From an uncultured Treponema sp. (lineage in GTDB: Bacteria; Spirochaetota; Spirochaetia; Treponematales; Treponemataceae): a DNA stretch of 12,740 bases. Location: assembly GCA_937923945.1 (NCBI GenBank), contig CALDWC010000078.1, positions 1 to 12,740 on the forward strand, read 5' to 3'. Below, piece after piece: positions 1 to 8,023 of the stretch; the stretch's first letter is position 1; the number at the start of each line of letters is the position of its first letter. Under the pieces are notes generated by a model. The model ran no database searches. It was given only the letters and a program-made list of their open reading frames with translations, and was not told the origin of the DNA. A program made the translations under genes and the position numbers.

Positions 1-10
1 TCCTTGACCT

Positions 11-1747
11 ATGAAAAAGATTTCATTATTTTTTAAATCATTTGTTTTTGTATTTTTTACCTATCCGCTTAATACATTGCTGATAGTGCTTTTGTCGGTT
101 TGTGAAGGTTTGATACCGGCAAGTTTGGCATTGATCATGAAGAACTTAGTTGATACAATTTTGGTTTCTTCAAACATTGATCTGCAGCGATTCGCGATAC
201 TCGTTATTTTGTGGCTGTGCATTATGATCGCGGCTCAGGCGGTTTCGACCGTTTTGCGTGTTGTTATCGACATATATAAGTTAAAACTTGCCAATAACAT
301 AAGCGAGCAAATTATTCAAAAGCGGCTTTCGTTTTTCGGTATTGCATTATTCGAAGATGAAGCGTTTTTGAAAGTGTATAATCGATTGGAAAACACCCAT
401 ATTGCGATTGAAAACTTTATAAATAATTTCCGCTTTGTCTGTAAAAGCGGCGTGGAGTTTATTTCGCTTTTTATCATATTTACTCAGTTTGAATTTTGGG
501 TTCCGCTTGTTATCTTTGTTTCAATTATTCCGGGAATTTTTACCGCAAGAAAAATATCGGCAATGCAAGTTGAACAAGACGATTTGTATTATGAGAATGA
601 GCGAATTATTTCGTATTACCGGAATGCGTTAATCACACCGAACAATGCCCGAGAAATTCATATCTTTGATTTTGGTAATCTTTTTTTTACCAAGTTCAAA
701 AATTATTCGCAAAACTTTTTTAAACAAAATAAAAAGTATCGTACAAAAATTGCTTTGTATGATTTTATTGCGGTTATTGCTCGAATTTGCGGTGCGGGCA
801 TTTTAATGTTCGTGCTTTCAAAAGATGCGGCTGCCGGAAAAATAAGCGCCGGTCTTTTTGCGATGTTCATGCAGTCGGTATTTTCTTTTTCAACGGCAAT
901 GCTTGAGATTATTGAGTTTTGGTCGTATTTGGATTCGGCGCTTGAATACTTCAAAAAACTTTTTGACTTTTTTACGATGCCTGACACGTTACGGATTGCT
1001 GAAAAACCGAAAAGTATTAACGGTACGATTCACTCGATTGAGTTCCGTAATGTTTCTTTCGGTTACAGCGCCGATAAAAAAGTGCTGGATAATATTTCAT
1101 TCAAAATACATGCGGGTGAGATTACCGCGCTGGTTGGGGAAAACGGAGCCGGAAAGTCAACGCTGATAAAATTGCTTGCACGATTTTATGATCCGAGCTC
1201 CGGCGATATTTTTATCAATGAGGTAAACTTAAAGGATCTGGATTTACTCGAATACCGGAAAAAACTTTCCGCCGTGTTTCAGGATTATGTTAAATACAAT
1301 GTAAGCGCTCGTGAAAATATTTTTGCGTGCGAACACAGCGTGCAAAAACCAACCGACAAAGTTGATTTAAACTTTTGCAGCGAATTGGAAAAAGGTTTTG
1401 ATACGGAGCTGGGAACATATTTAGGCGGGGTAGAACTTTCCGGCGGGCAATGGCAGCGAATTGCAATTGCACGCGGGCTTGCAAAGCCGCACGAAATTTT
1501 TTTGGTCGATGAACCGACCGCCGCAATCGATCCGATTCAAGAGCGAACGATTTACAAATCCCTTTTGCAAGGGCATGAAACCGTTTTGCTGGTAACGCAC
1601 CGGCTGGGAAGTGTGCGGCGGGCTGATCGTATTTTGGTTTTGCAAAACGGTATGTTGCTTGCAAGCGGAAGTCACGCTGATCTTATGGCGCAATGCCCGT
1701 ACTATAATCGGCTGTATTCCAGTCAAGCTGATATGTATCGGGAGTAA
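11..1747 (+). CDS. ABC exporter half-transporter (fused membrane and ATPase domains)
   Basis: This 578-residue protein is a type I ABC exporter subunit in which an N-terminal membrane domain (about residues 10-310, several hydrophobic helices) is fused to a C-terminal ATPase. The ATPase motifs are complete: Walker A GENGAGKST at about 377-384, a Q-loop glutamine in VFQD near 424, the signature LSGGQ at 476-480, Walker B FLVDE at 497-501 and the switch histidine H530 in VTHR. It should sit in the inner membrane as a homodimer or a heterodimer, exporting a lipid, peptide or drug; the substrate cannot be read from the sequence. The ATG at 11 is the first possible start because an in-frame TGA lies at 5-7, but no clear ribosome site is visible in the ten bases available. 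A partner gene could lie upstream of the window. Transcription ends at the bidirectional terminator at 1849-1894. Confidence 0.9.
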   Translation: MKKISLFFKSFVFVFFTYPLNTLLIVLLSVCEGLIPASLALIMKNLVDTILVSSNIDLQRFAILVILWLCIMIAAQAVSTVLRVVIDIYKLKLANNISEQIIQKRLSFFGIALFEDEAFLKVYNRLENTHIAIENFINNFRFVCKSGVEFISLFIIFTQFEFWVPLVIFVSIIPGIFTARKISAMQVEQDDLYYENERIISYYRNALITPNNAREIHIFDFGNLFFTKFKNYSQNFFKQNKKYRTKIALYDFIAVIARICGAGILMFVLSKDAAAGKISAGLFAMFMQSVFSFSTAMLEIIEFWSYLDSALEYFKKLFDFFTMPDTLRIAEKPKSINGTIHSIEFRNVSFGYSADKKVLDNISFKIHAGEITALVGENGAGKSTLIKLLARFYDPSSGDIFINEVNLKDLDLLEYRKKLSAVFQDYVKYNVSARENIFACEHSVQKPTDKVDLNFCSELEKGFDTELGTYLGGVELSGGQWQRIAIARGLAKPHEIFLVDEPTAAIDPIQERTIYKSLLQGHETVLLVTHRLGSVRRADRILVLQNGMLLASGSHADLMAQCPYYNRLYSSQADMYRE

Positions 1748-1848
1748 TTGCGCCCGCAGCTAAAACCCGCGTTCGAAAAACATGGTTATATCACAGCAGA
1801 ATTTCGATAAATAAAAGTATCGCGCACAAAGCAACAAACATTTTATAA

Positions 1849-1894
1849 ACACAAAAAAAGCCGCTTGATATAAATCAAGCGGCTTTTTTTGTGT
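1849..1894. terminator. Bidirectional Rho-independent terminator
   Basis: A perfect 21-bp inverted repeat (1849-1869 and 1874-1894) with the 4-base loop ATAA. The stem has a G/C-containing core (GCCGCTTGAT) flanked by A7 on the left and T7 on the right, so either strand gives a stem followed by a U-run. It lies between two convergent genes and should end both transcripts. Confidence 0.93.
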
Positions 1895-1900
1895 GTTCAT

Positions 1901-1924
1901 CGCTAAAACATGGAAGTTTTAGCG
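1901..1924. repeat. Second hairpin next to the terminator
   Basis: A perfect 9-bp inverted repeat, CGCTAAAAC (1901-1909) and GTTTTAGCG (1916-1924), with a 6-base loop. It lies 11 bases past the stop codon of the minus-strand gene and before the main terminator on that strand. No U-run follows it, so it may stabilise the 3' end of that mRNA rather than terminate it. Confidence 0.6.
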
Positions 1925-1935
1925 TCTCCGATCAA

Positions 1936-3765
1936 TTAAAACCGGATTTCCCAGCTGCCGATTTTCTTTTCACCGGTTTTTACAACGGGAAGATGTACCG
2001 GTTTCAACCCGATCACTTTCAAATTCCAGAACAGCTCGAAATTGTGCGCAAGTTGAATATCACCCCAGGTTACAAACTTTTGCGGATTAACCGCTTCTTG
2101 TCTGGCTGCAATTCCGATTAGCATCGGCATTTCATACGAACCTTCAAAACCGGTACTTACTGCATTCGCAATACCGATTTCAGGTGCCATTGAAAACTTT
2201 GGAGCGAGTGTTATATTCGCCTCTACGTGTGCTTTTGACTCTGTGTACAAGTCATGCTTTGAGCCGGCAAAAACAACCGCTTCGTTTATCACATACTGCT
2301 GTGAGTATGATTCAATAAATTTTTTCTTCGGCTCGTCGTCTTTTTTGATTTTCAAGGCATCCCAGTTTGTAGTCCAACCGAAGTCCGCACCCGCACCGTA
2401 TAAACCGGTAAATCCTGCAAAAAAACCGAATTTTTCATCGCCTTTCAACTGCGCCGTAACCGGCATTACAAAAGACATCGGACAGGCGAGCGTAATGGGA
2501 ACAGGTCCTGCCATAAAGGTATACTTATCCTGTAAAAACTTTTTTCCGGGAACGCCGAAGTCTTTGGTCTGCATCGTCTCGTTAACGCTTAAATCCACGT
2601 TCGTATCGACAAAAACACCGACCATTAAGTTACTTTCAAAATGCGACCATGAAATACTCATTTCGCCGAATAAACCGACTGCCGTTTCCAGCAATAATTG
2701 GTTTTCGCCGGAAATATCCGGCAAATCTTGCGAAGAAATCGGAATCTCTTCGACCGCATCCAACGTATACGCTAAAAGCTTTTCGGGACGAATCACAAAG
2801 ACCGGCTTAAATGATTCAAACTGTTCCCTGATTGCCGCACGTTTTTGTGCAAATTCCGCATAAGTTTTTGCACTGTACGGGGCCTTTACTTCTTTTTTCT
2901 TTTTTTCAGCCGGAACTTTTTTCGAAGAAGCTTTCCAACTGGCAAGCGGCAATACTTCCGTTATATCCGCTTCGCGTTTACTTTTCAATTCCGTTGCCGA
3001 TACGGTTCGTGCATTTCCGGTATCAACGGTTCCTTCCGTTTCAAAATAGTTGCCTTCTACGGCATCCAGCACAAAGTCACCGTCCTGAACGCCCCGAACA
3101 TGAGAAACCGAACGAGAAGTTCCGTCGGCAGCCGGTACATACTTTGAGTAAATAAATTTACCGTCCGTATTTACCCCCATGATTCCTTGCGGATATTCAC
3201 CGTGCGGATACTGCTCGGGAAGAACGGCAAACATCGTTGTCGTTTTTTCTTCTTTGGAGCTGATAAAAGTGAGCAGTTTCGCATGCTCAAACCCTACCCT
3301 GTTCTCCGGAAAATCAACATACGTAATATCGGGCTTGCCGTCTCCGTTTAAGTCAAGCTCGTCGCCAAGTGACAGCGAGTACGTTGAAGTAGTTTTGGCA
3401 TCGACAGTAACCCGCGTAAAATTAAAGCTTATTTTACCTGCGACGACCTCATTTATTTGCAAATAACCGAACGTTTCTTTTTCGGTTATATCGCGATACA
3501 CCGTTTTCTCTTCCGCCTGAACTTGTTCAACGGCACCGAAACGAACCGGAATGACCGCACCCTTTACCACGTGTCCTGCGAGGGGGGTCTTTTCATCTGC
3601 AATAAGACTTCCGCCCATATATCCGAATCCGGTTACGTCTTCATAACTTACCGCACGGGATGATACAACCGCCTGCGTTGGATGCGGAGTGGAAAACGTA
3701 CAAGTTGCGATTACCAGCACTAAAATAGCACCGGCTACTAACGCAATTCTTTTTTTGAACTTCAT
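1936..3765 (-). CDS. Large secreted protein of unknown function with one calcium-type loop
   Basis: I do not recognise this 609-residue protein. The N-terminus is a signal sequence: KFKKR, then a hydrophobic run at about 7-20. It may be cleaved by signal peptidase I after TQA (30-32) or lipidated at C22, though T at -1 makes a weak lipobox. Residues 138-146 read DLNGDGKPD, which fits the D-x-[DN]-x-D-G-x-x-D loop of FG-GAP, dockerin and EF-hand-like calcium sites; D151 and an aromatic residue follow. A lysine-rich, helix-prone stretch spans about 275-320. The C-terminal half has alternating hydrophobic segments with many G, F and Y residues and ends in an aromatic residue (WEIRF), compatible with beta-rich structure and possibly an outer-membrane location. 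The start is firm: GAGGAGG at 3771-3777 lies 5 bases upstream. It is a single-gene unit with its own promoter at 3819-3847. Confidence 0.8.
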   Translation of the reverse strand: MKFKKRIALVAGAILVLVIATCTFSTPHPTQAVVSSRAVSYEDVTGFGYMGGSLIADEKTPLAGHVVKGAVIPVRFGAVEQVQAEEKTVYRDITEKETFGYLQINEVVAGKISFNFTRVTVDAKTTSTYSLSLGDELDLNGDGKPDITYVDFPENRVGFEHAKLLTFISSKEEKTTTMFAVLPEQYPHGEYPQGIMGVNTDGKFIYSKYVPAADGTSRSVSHVRGVQDGDFVLDAVEGNYFETEGTVDTGNARTVSATELKSKREADITEVLPLASWKASSKKVPAEKKKKEVKAPYSAKTYAEFAQKRAAIREQFESFKPVFVIRPEKLLAYTLDAVEEIPISSQDLPDISGENQLLLETAVGLFGEMSISWSHFESNLMVGVFVDTNVDLSVNETMQTKDFGVPGKKFLQDKYTFMAGPVPITLACPMSFVMPVTAQLKGDEKFGFFAGFTGLYGAGADFGWTTNWDALKIKKDDEPKKKFIESYSQQYVINEAVVFAGSKHDLYTESKAHVEANITLAPKFSMAPEIGIANAVSTGFEGSYEMPMLIGIAARQEAVNPQKFVTWGDIQLAHNFELFWNLKVIGLKPVHLPVVKTGEKKIGSWEIRF

Positions 3766-3818
3766 AAAAGCCTCCTCTCAGAATGAATTGTTCTACATTC
3801 TGTATTTTATTTACTATC

Positions 3819-3847
3819 ATTATAATGAACAACAAAATTTAAATCAA
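3819..3847 (-). promoter_or_regulatory. Sigma70-type promoter for the secreted protein
   Basis: On the minus strand a -35 TTGATT (3842-3847) is followed by a 17-base spacer and a consensus -10 TATAAT (3819-3824). Transcription would begin near 3812, giving a leader of about 45 bases that ends in the strong GAGGAGG ribosome site. The -10 lies within a short palindrome, CATTATAATG. Confidence 0.7.
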
Positions 3848-3904
3848 GTCTAAATATTTTTACTTTCGGGACGCATACCATTGAATAGCAGATATTCAAC
3901 CCTC

Positions 3905-3933
3905 TTGAATTAAATTCGTAAAAAGCATACAGT
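3905..3933 (+). promoter_or_regulatory. Possible weak promoter for ribH
   Basis: TTGAAT (3905-3910), a 17-base spacer and TACAGT (3928-3933) match the consensus at four of six bases in each box. It points at ribH about 40 bases downstream. No FMN riboswitch is evident in the leader. Confidence 0.3.
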
Positions 3934-3974
3934 AACCGTATCGCTAAGAATATACATTTATATTGAGGTTTACT

Positions 3975-4448
3975 ATGCATGTAAAAACTTTTGAAGGAAA
4001 TTTAGTTTCCAAGGGAATTAAAATCGGGATTGTGGCAGCTCGGTTTAATGAGTTTATCACGTCAAAACTTTTAGCGGGAGCCTTTGATGCGTTGCATCGC
4101 CACGAAGTAAAAGACGAAGAAGTCGAAGTTGCCTGGGTTCCCGGTGCGTTTGAAATCCCGCTCATTGCACAGAAAATGGCGGAAAGCGGAAAATACGATG
4201 CAGTTATTTGCTTAGGAGCGGTTATTCGGGGAAGCACCGACCACTATGATTACGTGTGTTCTGAAGTATCAAAAGGCATCGCCGCGACAGCGCTTAAAAC
4301 GGGCGTACCGGTTATGTTCGGCGTTTTAACTACGGATACGATTGAACAGGCGATTGAGCGAGCAGGGACAAAAGCCGGAAATAAAGGCTACGATGCCGCC
4401 GTCGGTGCTATCGAAATGGTAAACTTAATTCGTGCAATCCAAGCATAA
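3975..4448 (+). CDS. ribH: 6,7-dimethyl-8-ribityllumazine synthase
   Basis: Lumazine synthase condenses 5-amino-6-ribitylamino-uracil with 3,4-dihydroxy-2-butanone 4-phosphate to give the direct precursor of riboflavin, in the cytoplasm. The 157-residue length is normal for the family. Visible signatures are RFNEF (23-27), PGAFEIP (56-62), GAVIRG (81-86), the catalytic histidine H90 in DHYDYV, FGVLTTDT (115-122) and R129 in ERAG, which corresponds to the conserved phosphate-contacting arginine. An upstream in-frame TTG at 3963 was rejected: GAGG at 3965-3968 is correctly placed for the ATG at 3975 and would lie inside the longer version. No other riboflavin gene is present in the window, so this gene is separated from ribD, ribE and ribBA, if the genome has them. 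It may be transcribed from the weak promoter at 3905-3933. Confidence 0.95.
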   Translation: MHVKTFEGNLVSKGIKIGIVAARFNEFITSKLLAGAFDALHRHEVKDEEVEVAWVPGAFEIPLIAQKMAESGKYDAVICLGAVIRGSTDHYDYVCSEVSKGIAATALKTGVPVMFGVLTTDTIEQAIERAGTKAGNKGYDAAVGAIEMVNLIRAIQA

Positions 4449-4519
4449 AAGGTGTTTTTTTAGCCGAGCAAAAAAAATACCGATGTACCGGAGATGTGAG
4501 TCTCTTTTTGAAGGAAACG

Positions 4520-4606
4520 ATGTTTTTTGAGGCGACTCTTACCATGCGATTCCAATATGAGCGGTTATGCGGAAATTATCTTTTTGTATCGTTTTTATCT
4601 TTCTAA
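4520..4606 (+). CDS. Possible 28-codon leader ORF overlapping the next gene
   Basis: An ATG at 4520 is preceded by AAGGA (4511-4515) and opens a 28-codon frame ending with TAA at 4604-4606. It overlaps the first 40 bases of the 4567 gene in another frame. The 4567 start itself has only a poor ribosome site, so translation of this small frame could supply ribosomes by coupling. The peptide resembles nothing I know, and the frame may be chance. Confidence 0.2.
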   Translation: MFFEATLTMRFQYERLCGNYLFVSFLSF

Positions 4607-5910
4607 GCGCCTTGTCGGTACACGCACAAACGGTCAGCGATAAAAAAAATATTGCGGTTTTTATGACGGCAACAAAAACGGATGACGTTCCTGTTGCCTT
4701 GTATGAAGTCGTGGATGACACGATCATGCACGTATTCCGCAGTATGGATCGTTTTACCGTTATTGCCGTCGAGGAACGATATACAGCCGATAGCATGGAT
4801 GAATTTATCCGAACTATTCGGCAAAACCGCGAGCAAAATGCTGAAATTCCCGAAGCGGTATACGCCGGCAAGCAAGCATTGACAAAAGACGATTGGCTGA
4901 AACTTGTCAGCGCCTATGTGATTGTAATGCCTGTTTTTACGGAATATGAACTTTCGGTGCTGCAATACGAGTGGGTCGATACGGACTATGACGGTTACGT
5001 CGATACGCTTTATACCGACTACGCCGTAAAATATACCGTACAGTTTATTCTGCTCAATATGGAAACCGAAAAAATGATCGGCACGTTTTCATTAAAGCAT
5101 TCCGGTGCGGGAAAATCCGTTAAAAAAGCATTGAATCAATCGCTACTGTTACTTGCCGACGATTTGGAATTTAATGTACGGAAAATTCCCGAATTTCGGA
5201 TTAAAACCGGCATTACCGATATTGCAGGCAAAACGGTTTCGTTTGAGCTGGGAAAAAACCGCGGAATTTCCGTCGGTGATGAATTTGCACTCATGGAATT
5301 TGATACCGACGGAGGAACCGTGCGTGAACGGGAAAGCGGTTTACTGATGGTTACGGAAGTGAATGAAAACGCTTCAAAGGCGCTTCTTTTATACTCGAAC
5401 GGCGAACCGACTTTTGCCGAACAACTGGCGGAAGTACCGCGTTTACCGGTTGAATTCAAAGTATACGGTTCTCTTTTTATGAATAGCGGCACGGTTCAAA
5501 ATAAGTTCCTTTACGGGGGATTCGGTGTGTCGGCAGTACAAACACGCGGCTTTTACCGTTTTAGACCGTTCTACTCTGCTGAAGTATATTTTGATAAAAA
5601 AATCATTGAAACCGGAATGCCGGTCGGGTTGTTAATAGGTTGTCAACTTGGAAATATTTTTATCGGGAGATTCCAATTTTCACCGGAAATCAGCGCGGGA
5701 GCAAAAATGCTGTTTGTAAAACCGAATGCCCCGCCGGTATTTACCGGTTTTGCCCTCAAAGGCTTGGCGGGTTTTCACTTTTTAGTTTCGAGGGATATTA
5801 AACTGGGATTTGAAACCGGAGTACGCCTTGATTTTGATATAATGAAAACTGAAAGCAAAAATCCGTTAGCGGCGGCATTTGTATTTCAGTGCGGAATAAC
5901 GATAAAATAG
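4567..5910 (+). CDS. Exported envelope protein, CsgG/FlgT-like N-terminal part and possible beta-barrel C-terminus
   Basis: A 447-residue exported protein with a signal peptide cleaved after VHA (about residue 20). Residues 28-195 start NIAVFM and include FTVIAVEERY (63-72) and an alpha/beta pattern like CsgG-type or FlgT middle domains. A calcium-type loop, DTDYDGYVD, lies at 138-146. Residues 212-275 (VSFELGKNRGISVGDEFAL, then a second strand pair) resemble the small beta domain at the C-terminus of FlgT. From about 296 to the end there are alternating aromatic/glycine strands (YGGFGVS, GFYRFRPFYSAEVYF, GLLIGCQLGNIFIGRF), suggesting a small outer-membrane barrel. These matches are by eye. 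The start has only a weak ribosome site (GAG at 4559-4561), but the signal peptide supports it. It is first in a run of four co-directional envelope genes; the next starts 30 bases on. Confidence 0.8.
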   Translation: MRKLSFCIVFIFLSALSVHAQTVSDKKNIAVFMTATKTDDVPVALYEVVDDTIMHVFRSMDRFTVIAVEERYTADSMDEFIRTIRQNREQNAEIPEAVYAGKQALTKDDWLKLVSAYVIVMPVFTEYELSVLQYEWVDTDYDGYVDTLYTDYAVKYTVQFILLNMETEKMIGTFSLKHSGAGKSVKKALNQSLLLLADDLEFNVRKIPEFRIKTGITDIAGKTVSFELGKNRGISVGDEFALMEFDTDGGTVRERESGLLMVTEVNENASKALLLYSNGEPTFAEQLAEVPRLPVEFKVYGSLFMNSGTVQNKFLYGGFGVSAVQTRGFYRFRPFYSAEVYFDKKIIETGMPVGLLIGCQLGNIFIGRFQFSPEISAGAKMLFVKPNAPPVFTGFALKGLAGFHFLVSRDIKLGFETGVRLDFDIMKTESKNPLAAAFVFQCGITIK

Positions 5911-5940
5911 ATTTTAAATAAAAATGAGGATAAGGTTGGT

Positions 5941-7287
5941 ATGAAAGTAAAAAAAATTGTCCGCTTAGGTAGCGTTTGTATCGGTGTATCCGTACTGTTT
6001 ACCTCGTGTTTAAGCTTATTATTGGGCGGCTTCAGCGATACGACGGAAACGAAGAAAAAAACGAACAACATCGCGGTTTTGCCCGACACTAAAGTCTACG
6101 AAGCGGGTGGTGAAAGTCCATCGCTTTTAACGGCGATCAGCAAAGCGAAAGTTTCTGCGATCCGTCAGGGGGTAACCGACATTATCGGCGTATATGCCGA
6201 ACAGAACAATCAACAAAAGCTCAACGAAATTTTATATAATACGGAATATCCGAATGCATTTGTCGTCAATGACAAAATGAAAGAATTGCAAAAATATAAA
6301 ACGGGCGATAATTATTTTATTGAAATCAGCATTCCGGTAAAAATGAAAGAACTTGCATCCTTTTTGAAAGCAAACGGTATTAGGACAGAAAACGATACGG
6401 TTGAAACAAAATCGGACAAGAGCGTAAACCCACCGGTACCAAATCCTCCGTATGATACCTTTGGCAATAAAAAGACAGGAGAAGCACAGAAAAAAAATGC
6501 GGCATATTTAGCCCGCTATCTTGACACCATGACCTATATGGTGTACGGCGCAGAAAACTCCAAGACAGAGCCGTTTTTGCTTAAATCCGCGGTTGAAATG
6601 GCGAATGCGTATTTAATTCAAAACGGAAACCGCGTTGTCGACTTTGATAAAATCGAGCGACTGAAAAAAGACAACGCGAAAGTGTATCAGGAATCGGTAG
6701 AGAGCGGATTTTCCGTTATTCAGTGGATCGCACAAAGTCTCAATGCGGATATTTATCTCGAAGTTGATGCGGTAACCGAAGGCGGGCGGGAATATGACTA
6801 CAATTACGGAAACAGCTATTACGGCTCGGCAAAAGTAACCGTGAAAATATTCAACCCTTCAACGGGAGAGCTTTTAGGTTCCGTGCCGTACTCAAGTGAA
6901 AAGACATTCAGTAAAGTCAGTTCCTATGATGCGCAATCGAACGCTCTGCAATCAACGATTTATAAAGTACTGCCGATTGTGCAAAATCAAGCAAAAACGA
7001 GTCTTGCCCAGACCTATGCACATGGTATCCGCTATGACGTGCTACTCAACGGTGCAAATGATTCCCGCTTGATGAATACGTTCAAGAAGGAACTGGAAAC
7101 GCGAGTAAGTTCCGTACGTACCTTAAGTTTATCCGCAACACAAGCTCGCTATGCGGTGTTTTATTTCGGAGATGCCGATGATTTAGCGAGCGTCATGTAT
7201 GATGTTGCGGAAGCGATCCCCGGCTTTGAGAATTTGGATTTAACGATGTTAAGGGGAAAATCGCTCACGTTTAGCATCGAACGATAG
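5941..7287 (+). CDS. Lipoprotein with FlgT_N/CsgG-like and DUF6175-like regions
   Basis: A 448-residue putative lipoprotein. The signal sequence ends LFTSC, with C23 as the probable lipidated residue; F at -3 is tolerated in spirochaete lipoboxes. Residues 60-145 begin with an Ala/Lys-rich helix, then an IPV strand at 131-133, a pattern like the FlgT N-terminal and LPP20 folds. Residues 155-185 form a proline-rich linker. Residues 184-325 (NRVVDFDKIERL, WIAQSLNADIYLEVDAV, KVTVKIFNPSTGELLGSV) read like a CsgG or FlgT middle domain: a helix, 'ADxYL' strand and 'xTGExLG' turn. The C-terminal 85 residues form a further alpha/beta unit that I associate, tentatively, with the DUF6175 family. AAGG at 5932-5935 precedes the ATG by 5 bases. 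The 30-base gap from the previous gene suggests one transcript. It probably works in the periplasm, anchored to a membrane. Confidence 0.8.
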   Translation: MKVKKIVRLGSVCIGVSVLFTSCLSLLLGGFSDTTETKKKTNNIAVLPDTKVYEAGGESPSLLTAISKAKVSAIRQGVTDIIGVYAEQNNQQKLNEILYNTEYPNAFVVNDKMKELQKYKTGDNYFIEISIPVKMKELASFLKANGIRTENDTVETKSDKSVNPPVPNPPYDTFGNKKTGEAQKKNAAYLARYLDTMTYMVYGAENSKTEPFLLKSAVEMANAYLIQNGNRVVDFDKIERLKKDNAKVYQESVESGFSVIQWIAQSLNADIYLEVDAVTEGGREYDYNYGNSYYGSAKVTVKIFNPSTGELLGSVPYSSEKTFSKVSSYDAQSNALQSTIYKVLPIVQNQAKTSLAQTYAHGIRYDVLLNGANDSRLMNTFKKELETRVSSVRTLSLSATQARYAVFYFGDADDLASVMYDVAEAIPGFENLDLTMLRGKSLTFSIER

Positions 7288-7366
7288 TGCGGTAACGCGG
7301 GCGGATTATTAACGATAACTATGCGGGCAACTGCATAATATATTTGCTGATTAGGAGGCAATGAGT

Positions 7367-8023
7367 ATGAAAAAAGCAATCATTCGTATTGCGATGGGTT
7401 TATTGGGTATCGGGCTTTTGGCAAGCTGTGCCGGCACACCGAAAACGAACGGCGTACCTGAAGTTTCGCCGTCGGTAAAAAAGCCGGAATTAATTGACCA
7501 CAAAAACTTAAAGTGGGGAAAAGAAGTTCCGGTTTGGGTTACGATAGAAGCTCAGGAACTTGAAAAAGCGGAAGAATACAAAGATGTCTATCTTTTTAAG
7601 TTTGAATCCCCGCGGGCAAAAAGCCTTGAAGGAGCTGAACTGTGGACCCGCGATTTTCAGGTCCCGTCCGAAATGGCTCGTACGGTTAAAATGCGCGTGG
7701 AAAGTAAAGCTGCCGCTGCTGCAGCCGGTGACAAAGATAAAATCACCGGTTACATTGAAGACATTGTAAAAACGATCACCGACACAAAACTTTCAGGCTT
7801 TAAAAAGGTGAGCGATTACTGGGTTCAGATGCGCTATTTTGATGCGGAAGGCAAACCGGCAGGAGACGACTATACCTATTTGGTTTTGTACAGTATCTCG
7901 AAGGATACGCTCAACCGTCTCATCAATGACGCCATTTCGGGAGCCGATGAAATAAAGCCGAAAACCGAAGATGAAAAACGCGTCCGCAACTTGGTAAAAG
8001 ATGCCCTCAAGGAAGGCATTTAA
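7367..8023 (+). CDS. Small LPP20-like lipoprotein
   Basis: A 218-residue lipoprotein with a textbook lipobox, LLASC (C21). The mature part carries PVWV (55-58), an alanine-rich helix at 111-125 and YWVQMRYFDAEGK (151-163) followed by the strand YTYLVLYSI (169-177), the order seen in LPP20/FlgP-type domains. It thus appears to be a distant relative of the lipoprotein encoded at 8247. The ATG at 7367 is preferred to the one at 7361 because AGGAGG (7353-7358) stands 8 bases before the former and only 2 before the latter. The gene follows the 5941 gene by 79 bases. Its last two stop-codon bases are also the first two bases of the inverted-repeat element at 8022-8228, so the C-terminus could have been altered by insertion of that element. 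The exact function is unknown; the outer or inner membrane face of the periplasm is likely. Confidence 0.8.
   Translation: MKKAIIRIAMGLLGIGLLASCAGTPKTNGVPEVSPSVKKPELIDHKNLKWGKEVPVWVTIEAQELEKAEEYKDVYLFKFESPRAKSLEGAELWTRDFQVPSEMARTVKMRVESKAAAAAAGDKDKITGYIEDIVKTITDTKLSGFKKVSDYWVQMRYFDAEGKPAGDDYTYLVLYSISKDTLNRLINDAISGADEIKPKTEDEKRVRNLVKDALKEGI

Noticed and set aside
1290..1664. Minus-strand open frame of 124 codons
   Set aside because: It lies wholly opposite the ATPase domain of the ABC exporter, whose motifs are intact; it reads as a shadow.
2243..2863. 206-codon open frame on the plus strand
   Set aside because: It is antisense to the 609-residue secreted protein, has no ribosome site and no recognisable family pattern; the minus-strand gene has a promoter, ribosome site and signal peptide.
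3838..3974. FMN riboswitch before ribH
   Set aside because: I looked for the conserved RFN-type AGGGGC-rich core and paired arms and found none; the region is A/T-rich and short.
4451..4481. Terminator after ribH
   Set aside because: GGTGTTTTTTT and AAAAAAAATACC could pair around AGCCGAGC, but the stem is nearly all A-T and no U-run follows; too weak to call.
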